DNA from: Acidobacteriota bacterium
GTDB lineage: Bacteria; Acidobacteriota; Thermoanaerobaculia; UBA5066
Length of the DNA stretch: 14,288 bases
Assembly: GCA_016716715.1 (NCBI GenBank)
Contig: JADJVE010000011.1
Span: forward strand, 1 to 14,288
Direction of reading: 5' to 3'
The translations under genes and the position numbers were made by a program. Positions 1 through 7,802 of this stretch are shown one piece after another. Below the pieces are notes generated by a model. The model made no database searches. It saw only the letters and a list, made by a program, of their open reading frames with translations, and was not told the DNA's origin. Each line of letters starts with the position of its first letter. Positions within the stretch are counted from its first letter, which is position 1.

Positions 1-284
1 GACGCGGTCGGGCGTCGGCGTAGGTGTGGGAGTGGCGGCTCTTTGCGCCTGACGCCCGATTCATTTCGGGATCAGCCCGCGTTGCTGCGTCTGCGCGCTG
101 GTTGATCGCCTTCACCAGGCTCATGATCGCCTTGAGGTCCCTCCTGGGCGGACTTCGCCGCCTCCATCACCACGAGGAAGGCGATCGCCATGATGTCGCC
201 GTCCCCGATGGCGCCTATGTTTGAGTAGGCCCCGGCCCTTATCGTGGTCAGTCGCCCCTTACACCTGCCGGGGTCGTTTTGCAA
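1..284 (-). CDS. Helical small hypothetical protein (3' end off window, one frameshift)
   Basis: No function is recognised. On the minus strand the frame reads YSNIGAIGDGDIMAIAF, then LVVMEAAKSAQE. It then breaks at about 140, where an extra G in a GGG run shifts the frame. Removing one G restores DLKAIMSLVKAINQRADAA and the frame stays open to the left edge. The segment from IMAIAF to VKAIN is a strong amphipathic helix with small and hydrophobic residues in heptad-like spacing. The start is uncertain. A TTG at 284 opens the frame, but an ACG at about 246, behind an AGGGG-like ribosome site, could be a misread ATG giving M-I-R-A-G-A-Y. The gene begins where the upstream hypothetical gene ends, so it is probably co-transcribed with it. 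I have an impression that similar small helical proteins occur in acidobacterial and myxobacterial genomes, but I cannot check this. Confidence 0.55.
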
Positions 285-562
285 CGAAGCGCAACGTGGA
301 TCGTCTGCTCGAGCGCCGCGAGGTCGACTGGCCTGTTCTTTCGCGCCAGCGCCACCCCTGGTCGTGCACCTGTGCGAGCAAGACCTGCGGCGACGCCTTC
401 TTCGCCTGAACCGCTGGGCGGCGCGTCCTCGAGGTCGGGCGGAACCGGGGCGGCGGCAGGGGAGAACGACGCGGCGAGCACGAGAGCGAGAACCCGCTGC
501 CCACTCCCCACCTGCGAGGGCCTCTTCAGCGGGAAGGGTGGGGTGGCGGCGCGTTTACGCAT
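248..562 (-). CDS. Small exported hypothetical protein
   Basis: The start is an ATG at 560-562 preceded by a good GGAGG ribosome site. The product is about 104 residues. Residues 1-20 are basic and are followed by a hydrophobic stretch, RVLALVLAASFSPAAA, that fits a signal peptide with cleavage near AAA-PVP. The middle contains a probable frame change: an alternative frame reads QAKKASPQVLLAQVHDQG, and the first frame then resumes as VALARKNRPVDLAALEQT and runs to a TGA at 248-250. If so, the mature protein is a short, mostly helical secreted polypeptide. The ATG overlaps the likely stop region of the lactate dehydrogenase-like gene (TAA at 555-557), so the two are probably translationally coupled. 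I recognise no family and offer no function. Confidence 0.5.
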   Translation of the reverse strand: MRKRAATPPFPLKRPSQVGSGQRVLALVLAASFSPAAAPVPPDLEDAPPSGSGEEGVAAGLARTGARPGVALARKNRPVDLAALEQTIHVALRCKTTPAGVRGD

Positions 563-1859
563 CGCGGGGCCTCCAGTTCCAGTCCATTCTTTCCGATGCC
601 TCTCGGGCTGAAAATCTTTGCCTCGCCTTCGGTCGACGACGTACGAGCGGTCGATCTTCGCGAGGTTCGTCGTGCCCGTTCGGCGCATGACCATCTCCAG
701 CTCGCGCCGCAGGATGTCGCGAGCGCGGCCTCGACGCCCGCTCTCGTGGTTCGGAACGCGGCGTAGGCCCCACACCTGCGGGCCGCTTTGATGCCGACGG
801 CGGTCGCGCCGAGCGCGAGCGCCTTTGAAGATGTCGGTTCCGCGGCGGATGCCGCTGTCGAGGATCACGGGGACGCGCCCTTCACGGCCTATGGGACCTC
901 ACGAGGCTGTCGGATCGAGGGGCGGAGGCTCTCCTCGGCGCGGCGCCGCCGTGGTTCGAGACGACGATGCTGCCGACGTCTCCGGCGAGACAGAGCTCGG
1001 CATCCCTGCGCGTGACGACGCCCTGGTGAGAAGTTTCCCTCTCCACGCGCCCGGATGCGCGCGGCGACGTAGTCCCGCACGTCGCGTCGCAAAGAACTCA
1101 TCGACCTTCGAACCGCTTCAGATTCCCTGAACACCGTCCTGCGAAGAGCGCACTGGCGATGTCGAACGGGTCGGCCGCGTGGCAATGACGAGCAGTCGCG
1201 CAAAGTCGAAGCGTCGCCCGCGCACGACGGGCACCCTGCGGGCGCTGGATCCCGCCCCGCAGGTCGAGACGGTCGGAACGAGCCGCAGGGCAGCCGGCGG
1301 CCTCGGCGCGCTTCGGCGAGGCCCTGCGCGACGGACCACTGATCGGTCGGACAGAGTTGATAACAGACCGGGCCGCCGTGCGCGGCGGCGACGCCTCCGA
1401 CGCCGGTGGACGAGAGCGTGGAGAGGATCTGCAGGTTCCTCCGCGAGCGAGCGGCGCGCGCCGTCGCGATTTCGGCGTCGCCGTGGAACGCGCGCTTTGG
1501 CTGGAAACCGGGCAGAGGACGATGGGCGTTTCCACGTCGTGCCGAGAAAGGGAGAGGGAGTCGTATCGGGGGCGCGGACGCCAGCGAGACGGCGGACGCG
1601 CAGCGCGAGGTCCGCGAAGTCCTCGCCGTCCGCCCGGAGCGTCGCGTCGCCGCCGACGCCGGTCGTCATGTAGCCCCAGTGCGCGGGCGGAAGGCTCCTC
1701 TTCGCGATGGCCCTCGAGCTCGAAGACGTCCAGCGCCTTCGCGGCGGAGTCGGCGGTCGGCTCGACCCTGCCGGCGAAGACGTTGAGGCTGCCGAGCCCG
1801 GCGAGGAGCTGGCCGGCCGCGAGGAAGCGCAGGAAATCGCGGCGGGCGAAGTCGTTCAC
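555..1859 (-). CDS. FMN-dependent alpha-hydroxy-acid (L-lactate) dehydrogenase-like protein with Tat-type leader, frame broken
   Basis: The family oxidises L-2-hydroxy acids such as lactate to 2-oxo acids using FMN. GTG at 1857-1859 follows a GGGAGG site. The N-terminus reads NDFARRDFLRFLAAGQLLAG, a twin-arginine-like leader. Reading across frames gives family landmarks in the right order: LPPAHWGYMTTGV and DATLRA (about 1630-1700), WETPIVLCPVSSQ (about 1500-1530), LQILSTLS (about 1420), IVVSNHGG with the catalytic His (about 945-970), PVILDSGIRRGTDIFK with the conserved Arg (about 820-870), and RRELEMVMRRTGTTNLAKI then DRSYVVDRR (about 635-710). At least six frame changes lie between them. 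The C-terminus is least certain; one frame ends at TAA 555-557, overlapping the next gene. The order and completeness of motifs suggest a working gene with sequencing errors, although decay cannot be excluded. lldD is the nearest named relative, but the substrate is unknown. Confidence 0.85.
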
Positions 1860-1946
1860 GAAGACCTCCCGGATGCGGCGGAGCGGCGGCGGACGCAGCC
1901 GGGCGATTCCAGTGGCGAAGGGCGCGACTGGGAGCGGGTTGCGGGC

Positions 1947-2334
1947 CTACTTCATCGGCGGCGTTGTTGGGGTGCCGTTGCGGTTGATGGCCAAGGGATT
2001 GACGAGGCACACGCCCATGTTCGTGGCGCCGTGAGCGAGCTCTGTTCTTGAACGTTGCGAGATTCTCGTACTGGCACTGGGGCGCAATGTAGTGTGCGTG
2101 TGGCCCGCGTAATCCTTCTGGACCGTCGCAAGCTTGGCCTCGAGCCTATCGACGCGATCCTGGAGTGCGGAGATGAGCATGTAGTTCGCATCTTTCAACT
2201 GCGCGTAGGGGACAGCGGGCTTGATGGTCTGCGTCTCCTTGAGACCGTGCGGCTGAAGGCCGCGAACCGACGACGAGCGCCGCGGCAAGAAGGACGGCTC
2301 CGCACACTTCGAGAATGACGCGCAGATATTTCAT
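1947..2334 (-). CDS. Exported coiled-coil hypothetical protein with GHTH motif, frame broken
   Basis: The product starts at an ATG at 2332-2334, closely preceded by AGGGG, and begins MKYLRVILEVCGAVLLAAAL, a signal peptide or N-terminal membrane anchor. A frame change near 2250 leads into LKETQTIKPAVPYAQLKDA and NYMLISALQDRVDRLEAKLA, then TVQKDYAGHTHH. The QDRVDRLEAKLATVQ part has coiled-coil heptads. Between about 2030 and 2085 two further frame changes are needed to read YIAPQCQYENLATFKNR, before the last frame gives LAHGATNMGVCLVNPLAINR and ends at TAG 1947-1949. Corrected length is about 130 residues. The GHTHHY stretch is rich in possible metal ligands and resembles short motifs in some tail-fibre-like proteins, but that is weak. 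It sits between another exported hypothetical gene and the lactate dehydrogenase-like gene. No family is assigned. Confidence 0.6.
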
Positions 2335-2455
2335 TCATTGCCCCTGCCTGCGCGAACGATACCGCGCGTCTCACCGGAGCCCGGAGCGTTTTCCCTTCGC
2401 GCCGGCCTCAGCGCCTCGCGGCTGGGCGACGCAAATGCGCGCTTCCTCCAGGTTC

Positions 2456-3013
2456 CTACTTCATGTTCTGGATGATGGCGTCCTGGGTCGTCGACATCTT
2501 CTTCATCAGGTTCGAGAGCGTCGACATCATCTTGCTCAGGCGGTCCATCGCCATCTGGAGGCGCAACGACCCATCTCGCCCATCTCCGACATGGAGTCGA
2601 GGTCGCTCTTGGCCTGCAGGCTCCTCGGAGGCCTCGTAGAGCAGGAGGAACGAGAGAGGGCCCGGGCGCGCCGCCGCCTCGGGTGTGAGCACGACCGGGG
2701 CGCGAGCGGCGGCGTGAGCGAGGGCCTCGGGGTCGCCGGGTCCCTTCGCGACCTGGGGCGCGTTCTGGCTCGCCCAGGCCTTCACCGCGGGAGACGCCGC
2801 ATTCCAGAGTCGGTCGCCGCGGGCCTTTACGTCGGGAGGAAACTGCGGAGTTCTCGGCCGCACTTTGACGAGATTTCCGCGGGACATGGTTCGCGGAGTC
2901 GGGGTGCTGTCGGCCGCGAGCGCCGCGGAAGCGCCGAGGCCGAAGAGTGCGAAAAGCACGAGCGCGGCGAGGAAGAGCCGGACGTCGCGGCGGGCGGTCG
3001 GGTCGATCGGCAC
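2456..3013 (-). CDS. Exported hypothetical protein with Met-rich C-terminal amphipathic helix
   Basis: GTG at 3011-3013 lies eight bases beyond the RidA stop, so translation is probably coupled; no strong ribosome site is visible. Residues 1-34 include RLFLAALVLFALFGLGASAA, a signal peptide with likely cleavage at ALA-ADS. A Pro-rich middle holds PPDVKARGDRLWNAASPAVK. Near 2575-2630 two compensating indels seem to hide LQAKSDLDSMSEMGEMG. After that the frame resumes as SLRLQMAMDRLSKMMSTLSN, then LMKKMSTTQDAIIQNMK, and stops at TAG 2456-2458. This last segment of about 40 residues is an amphipathic helix with Leu and Met in regular spacing, suggesting self-assembly or membrane contact. I recall similar tails in uncharacterised proteins but no function. 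The gene is otherwise continuous, and about 185 residues long. Confidence 0.7.
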   Translation of the reverse strand: MPIDPTARRDVRLFLAALVLFALFGLGASAALAADSTPTPRTMSRGNLVKVRPRTPQFPPDVKARGDRLWNAASPAVKAWASQNAPQVAKGPGDPEALAHAAARAPVVLTPEAAARPGPLSFLLLYEASEEPAGQERPRLHVGDGRDGSLRLQMAMDRLSKMMSTLSNLMKKMSTTQDAIIQNMK

Positions 3014-3021
3014 GGCCGAGT

Positions 3022-3516
3022 CTAGCGGCGCACGCGGGCGATGAGGTCCATCTCGATGGGGCGCCTCCGGGGGAGCCCCGCGACGAAGACGGTCGTGCGG
3101 GCGGGGCGGCCGTCGCCCATCCGCTTCGCGTAGACGGCGTTCATCGCGGCGAAATCGTCGCCCTTCGTCATGTAGACAGTCGTCTTGACGACGTCAGCCC
3201 AGCCGAGTCCTTCCGCCTTCAGAACGGCCTCGAGGTTGTCGAAGACGCGGTCCACGGCCTGCTCGATCGGCCCCGGCAGGACCGCGCCCGTCTTCGGGTC
3301 GCGGGGAATTTGCCCCGCTGCGAAAAGGAAGCCGCCTTCCGCGATCGCCTGCGAGTAGGGACCGGAAGCCTTTGGCGCACCGTCGGTCACGACCGCGCGC
3401 AGCGGGGGAGCGGCGGGCTTCGCCGCGGCGTCCGGTTTCGGCGTCGACTGTGAGAGGGCGCTCCCCGCGGCGAAGCACACGGCCAGAGCGAGAAGCGCGG
3501 GCGACGTGATTCTCAT
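3022..3516 (-). CDS. RidA-family (YjgF/YER057c/UK114) protein with signal peptide
   Basis: One unbroken frame of 164 residues starts at an ATG at 3514-3516 with AGGAGA four bases upstream. Residues 1-22 (ALLALAVCFAAGSALSQS region) are a signal peptide, and 23-38 are an Ala/Pro/Lys linker. The RidA fold follows: SGPYSQAI at 51-58, LFAAGQIPRDPKTGAV at 64-79, VFDNLEAVLKAEG at 91-103, and KTTVYMT at 111-117. Arg140 in PARTTV matches the Arg that binds the imino-acid carboxylate in RidA (Arg105 in E. coli), and Glu155 in IEMDLIA matches Glu120. RidA normally removes reactive enamines and imines in the cytoplasm, so an exported copy is unusual and its substrate is unknown. It lies between the DUF1579-like gene and the exported helical protein. 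Confidence 0.92.
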   Translation of the reverse strand: MRITSPALLALAVCFAAGSALSQSTPKPDAAAKPAAPPLRAVVTDGAPKASGPYSQAIAEGGFLFAAGQIPRDPKTGAVLPGPIEQAVDRVFDNLEAVLKAEGLGWADVVKTTVYMTKGDDFAAMNAVYAKRMGDGRPARTTVFVAGLPRRRPIEMDLIARVRR

Positions 3517-3612
3517 CGAGTCTCCTTCTATCGTTGCAAGAGCGAGTCGCAATCTATGTCGCGGATCGAGCACGCGCCAGAAGAAAGCCCGGGGGAGCGT
3601 TAACGCGCCGGA

Positions 3613-4189
3613 CTACTTCGGCGGCACCGCCCCGCCCGCGGGCCACGTCGTGTCGCCGATGCGGGTGAGCGTCATCTCGAAGAAGCGGACGGGGGTCCTT
3701 GCCGGTCGCCGAGGCGGTCGCCGACTTCCCTTGAGCGTCCGTCCTTGATGACGGCCGTGTACCGGGATCGTCATGGGCCCGGCCGGGATTTCCCAGATGT
3801 AGCCGTCGGGCGTGGGCTTGATGACGAAGTCGCCGGCGTTGCCCATCGCGTACGAATGAAGCGTGTAGGCGTTCTTCGCGGGGTTGAAGGAGATCGTCCC
3901 GAACGCGTTGAACGAGACGCGCCCGTCCGCCTCATAGCCTTTCCCTCGATGACCTTCACGGCGCCGTCGAGGAACGGTCCGATGCGCTCGGTCTGCGTGA
4001 TCGTGTGCTTCTCGCCCGACGGGAGGATCGTCCACGCGGGCCCCGCCAGACGCCGTCCATGGCCGCGAAGGCCTTCAGGGCGTCCTTCTGGGCGGTGAGG
4101 AGGGCCGCGGATCAGGCCGGCCCCTGCGCGAGGGCCGGGGCGGCCAGGCAGAGGGCGAGCATCAGCGGGAGACGGCGAGGTGTTTGCAT
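3613..4189 (-). CDS. Exported DUF1579-like protein, frame broken
   Basis: The start is an ATG at 4187-4189, 18 bases beyond the M20 stop. The N-terminus MQTPRRLPLMLALCLAAPAL with cleavage near ALA-QG is a signal peptide. After frame changes near 4115 and 4040 the sequence reads LLTAQKDALKAFAAMDGVW, then RGPAWTILPSGEKHTITQTE and RIGPFLDGAVKVIEGK. A shift near 3945 leads to GYEADGRVSFNAFGTISFN and YTLHSYAMGNAGDFVIKPT, then DGYIWEIPAGPMTI. A last break near 3730-3770 precedes PVRFFEMTLTRIGDTTWPA and the end AVPPK at TAG 3613-3615. The short beta-strand pattern, with WEIPAGP and FEMTLTRxGD, resembles DUF1579-type lipocalin-like proteins of unknown function. The family match is from memory, so function is left open. 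Confidence 0.7.
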
Positions 4190-4206
4190 GAGACGGATTC
4201 TCTCTC

Positions 4207-5746
4207 TCACTCCGGGTAGGGCGCCGTGAGGAGCGCTGCCATCGAGCGCATGCCGCTCCAGGTAGTGGCCCATGCGCAGGTTCTCGTCGTACGCGTGCTG
4301 GTTGTTGTCGGCGTTCACGACGGGGACCTGCACGAACGGCGCCTTCAGCGGCCCGACGATCGCGTGCGTCGGGAGCGTGCCGCCCATCATCCGGATGCGC
4401 ACGAGCGGCGCGGCGGGCCATGCGCCGCCGAGCGCCGCCGCCGCCCAGCGGCCCACCGGTGCGTCGAACGGCTGCCGCGCGGCCTCCTCGGGTGCGGTGC
4501 GTCGAATCGCGCGAGCTTCGGCCAGCGCGCGCGCTCCTCGTCCGTGGGGTCCTTCTCGACGAGGTGCCAGCCCTGCGCCTCGACGTGCTTCTTCAGGAGG
4601 CCGACGAGGAACGCCGGGTCGGACTCGACGGTCGTGCGCAGATCCAGCTCGGCGACGGCGTCGCGCGGGAGCACGTTCGCCGCCTTCTCGCCGACGCTCG
4701 CCGACGCGAGGCCGCGCACGTTGAGGGACGGGTACTGGAGCGACTCCTGGTACGTGACGCCGACCTTTTCCTGCTGCGATATGCCGACCCTCTGTTTCAG
4801 CGCGGCCTCGTCGTCGGGCACCTCGGCGAGCGCCTTGCGATCCGCTTCGGTGAGGTTCGTGCGCCCGTAGTACCCGGCGACCGTAACCCGTCCGTCCTCG
4901 TCCTTCATCGACGCAAGGAGTTTCGCGAGGCGCAGCGCGGGGTTGGGCACCCAGTTGCCGAAGTGCCCGCTGTGCAGCGGCGCGCGCGGCCCGTAAACGG
5001 TGAGCGTGACGGCGACGACGCCGCGGTTTCCGAATGCGAGCGTCGGGCGGTTGGACGCGTGCACCGGCCCGTCGAGGAGGACGACGGCGTCGGCCGAGAG
5101 GAGAGCCGCGTTACCCGCGACGGCGGCGGCGATGCCGGGCGAGCCGACCTCCTCCTCGCTGTCGAGGAGAACCTTCACGTGGAAGGCCGGGTCGATCCGT
5201 TTCGCGCGCAGGATGTCGAAAACCGCGAGGAACATGACGATCGGCCCCTTGTCGTCGGAGGACGAGCGCGCGAAGACGCGCAGCTCCGGGTCGAAGCCGG
5301 GCTTCAGGAGCTCGGCGCGGTCCACCTCGGCCCACTTCCCGTCGGGCCCGCGCCGCTTGACGACGGGCAGCCAAGGGTCCTTCTGCGCCCACTGCGAAGG
5401 GACGACAGGCTGGGCGTCGAAGTGGATGTAGAAGAGGACCGTCTTCTGCGCGGGGGCCTTGCCGTACTCGGCGAAGACGAGCGGGCGGCCCTTGTTTTCG
5501 ATGAGGCGCGTCGTGAACCCGCGTCTCCGGAAGGCGGCCTCGAGCCAGGCTGCATTTCGCTGGATGTCCGCAGGCCGAGCGGGGTCGTTCGGGAGGGCGA
5601 GGAACTCGAGGAACTCCGGGAACGTCCCGACGGCGGCACCCGCGATCGAGGCGTCGTCGACGCCTGGCGGGAGGGACAGCGTGCGCCGGGAGCGCGGCGC
5701 CGGAGAGGGCGGCGCCGAGGCACAGGGCGAGGGCGGTCGAGCGCAT
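4207..5746 (-). CDS. Exported M20-family zinc metallopeptidase (dipeptidase-like), frame broken
   Basis: M20 enzymes cleave dipeptides or acylated amino acids with two zinc ions. The ATG at 5744-5746 has GGAGG six bases upstream. MRSTALALCLGAALSGAALP is the start of a signal peptide. Corrected reading gives LFYIHFDAQPV with the first zinc His (about 5422), ARSSSDDKGPIVMFLAVFD with the bridging Asp (about 5250), and LLDSEEEVGSPGIAAA with the catalytic and metal Glu pair (about 5150). APLHSGHFGNWVPNP (about 4950) fits the lid domain, and NADNNQHAYDENLRMGHYL (about 4260-4310) supplies the last zinc His. The C-terminus MAALLTAPYPE ends at TGA 4207-4209. The frame from about 5325 down to 4500 is unbroken, with indels at both ends of the gene. 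About 513 residues is right for the family. It diverges from the serine hydrolase gene and leads the leftward gene run. Confidence 0.92.
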
Positions 5747-5809
5747 GCGGGGCCTCCGGAAGCACTCTACCGCCGTTGGCGTCCTAGACTGTGCCCGACT
5801 GGAGGATCT
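5747..5809. promoter_or_regulatory. Short divergent intergenic region between M20 peptidase and serine hydrolase
   Basis: Only 63 bases separate two head-to-head starts, and each start has a GGAGG ribosome site inside this gap (minus strand near 5753-5757, plus strand at 5801-5805). Promoters for both directions must lie here or extend into the opposite coding sequence. I see no convincing -35/-10 pair; TAGACT at 5785-5790 is only a weak -10-like match. The layout allows shared control of two degradative enzymes. Confidence 0.4.
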
Positions 5810-7800
5810 ATGGCACGCCTCTCAGTCCTCGCGCTCTCTTTTTTCCTCGCGCTTCCCTTTCCGCCTCGGACGCTCCGGCGCAGGCTCCCGCCAAAGAAGT
5901 CTCCTCTCGGCCGACTCCGGCCGCACCACGGCCGCGGGCGCGACGTTCACGGCGCCGGCGGGCTGGACGATCGTGACGAAGGGCCCGCTCGTGGTGCTGG
6001 ACCCGCCCGAGGGGGACTCGCACCTCGCGATCGTGGACGCCGAGGCGAAGGACGCCGAGGCCGCGGTCGCCGCGGCGTGGGCCGCCTACAAGCCCGACGT
6101 GAAGCGGCCGCTGAGGCTCGCGACGCCGGGCGCCCCGCGCAACGGCTGGGAGGAGCGGAAGAGCTTCGAGTACGAGACCTCGCCGAACGAGCGCGTCGTC
6201 GTCGTGGCGGGCGCGTGGCGCGCCGGGAAGGCGTGGGTCGTCTTCATCCTGGACGCGACCGAGCCGACGGCCGAGAAGCGCGGAGCGCCGATCGGCCTCG
6301 TCCTGCAGAGCCTCCGCCCCAAGGGCTACTCGCGCGAGAGCTTCGCGGGGAAGAAGGCCCATCCGCTCAACGCGGCGCGGATCGCGACGCTGAAGGCGTT
6401 CGTCGAGGACGGCATGAAACAGTACGCGGTGCCGGGCGTCGGGCTGAGCTTTCTCGACGGCGGCAAGGTCGTGTGGGAAGGCGGCCTCGGCGTGAAGGAG
6501 CTCGGCAAGCCGGACAAGGTCGACGCGGACACGCTCTTCATCGCGGCGTCGAACACGAAAGCGCTCACGACGCTGCTCCTCGCCGAGCTCGCCGACGAGA
6601 AGAAGCTCGGCTGGAACCAGCCCGTCACGGGGTCTATCCCGCGTTCCGGCTCGGCGACGCGGCGACGACGAAGCAGGTGCTCGTGAAGCACCTCGTGTGC
6701 GCGTGCACGGGTCTCCCGCGGCAGGACATGGAATGGCTCTTCGAGTACCGGAGCGCGACGCCCGCGTCGGCGCTCGGCCTCCTCGGCACCATGCAGCCGA
6801 CGAGCAAGTTCGGCGAGGTCTTCCAGTACAGCAACCTGATGGCGGCCGCGGCGGGGTTCATCGGGGATCGCTGTCGTACCCCGGGCGCGAGCTGGGCACC
6901 GCGTACGACGAGGCGATGCGGGCGAAGGTCTTCCTGCCCCTCGGCATGACGAACACCACGTTCGACTTCGCGCGCGCCCTCAGGGGAAACGTCGCGCAGC
7001 CGCACGGCGACGACCCGGACGGGAAGACCGTGCGGGCCCGGATGGACCTGAACGAGTCCATCGTGCCGGCCCGGCCGGCCGGAGGCGTGTGGACGAGCGC
7101 CCGCGACCTCTCGAAGTACGTGGCGATGGAGCTGGCGAAGGGCGCGCTTCCGGCGGCGCAAGCGCCTCGTCTCGGAGGAGAACCTCCTCGCGCGGCGCGC
7201 GCCTCAGGTCGCCGTCGGTGAGGACGTCACGTACAGGATGGGCCTCTTCGTGGACAAGAAGTGGGGAATCCCGATCGTGCACCACGGCGGCGACCTCGCC
7301 GGGTACCACAGCGACATGATCTGGCTGCCCGAGCACGGCGTCGGCGCCGTCATCCTGACGAACTCGGACGCGGGCGTCTCGCTGCGCGGGCCGCTCCTGA
7401 GGCGCCTCGTCGAGGTGCTCTTCGACGGCAAGCCGGAGGCCGAGGAGTCGATCCGCGTCGGGGTCAAGCAGCGGGCGGCGGCCATCGCGAAGGCGCGCGA
7501 GCGCCTCGTGATCCCGGCCGACGCCTCCGCGGCGGCGAAGCTCGCGCCGCGCTACGCGAGCAAGGCCCTCGGCGATCTCGCCGTGAAGAAGGGCGCGGCG
7601 GCGCCGTCGTCTTCGACGTTGGCGAGTGGCACAGCATCGTCGCGTCGCGCAAGAACGACGACGGGACGATCTCCTTCATCACGATCGACCCGACGATCGA
7701 GGGCTTCGAGTTCGTCGTGGCGGACAAGGACGGAAAGCGCTCCCTCGTCCTGCGCGACGCGCAGCACGAGTACGCGTTCGACGAGGCGAAGGGGAACTAG
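5810..7800 (+). CDS. Serine hydrolase, class C beta-lactamase/S12 family, with extra N-terminal domain; frame broken
   Basis: S12 enzymes are penicillin-binding-protein-like serine hydrolases acting on peptides, amides or esters. ATG 5810-5812 follows GGAGG. MARLSVLALSFFLALPFPP starts a signal peptide; a shift near 5870 leads into a long frame. About residues 40-190 form an extra domain (GATFTAPAGWTIVTKGPLVV through FILDATEPTAEK). The catalytic domain has AASNTKALTTLL (SxxK nucleophile and Lys, about 6548), FQYSNLMAAAAGF (YxN-type Tyr, about 6823) and IVHHGGDLAGYHSDM (HxG, about 7280). A C-terminal part, GEWHSIVASRKNDDGTISF (about 7625-7680), continues to DEAKGN and TAG 7798-7800. Frame changes lie near 5870, 6632, 6870, 7160 and 7600. 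Corrected length is about 663 residues. The three motifs are in order and intact, so a working enzyme is likely, though resistance to beta-lactams is not implied. Confidence 0.93.
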
Positions 7801-7802
7801 GC

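Noticed and set aside
244..690. Long plus-strand open frames rich in Arg, Ala and Pro (for example 244-690, 1357-2034, 4420-5787, 8108-9363)
   Set aside because: They lie opposite or out of frame with genes that show family motifs. Their composition is that of antisense frames in GC-rich DNA.
555..1859. Calling the lactate dehydrogenase-like gene and other broken genes pseudogenes
   Set aside because: Motifs remain complete and in order, and essential genes are broken in the same way, so sequencing error is the better explanation.
1947..2334. Phage tail-fibre gene based on GHTH
   Set aside because: A single short motif after a coil, no other phage genes nearby, and an export signal make a prophage origin unsupported.
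5810..7800. A true beta-lactamase resistance gene
   Set aside because: The SxxK and YxN motifs are shared by all S12 hydrolases, and the extra N-terminal and C-terminal parts do not match resistance enzymes.
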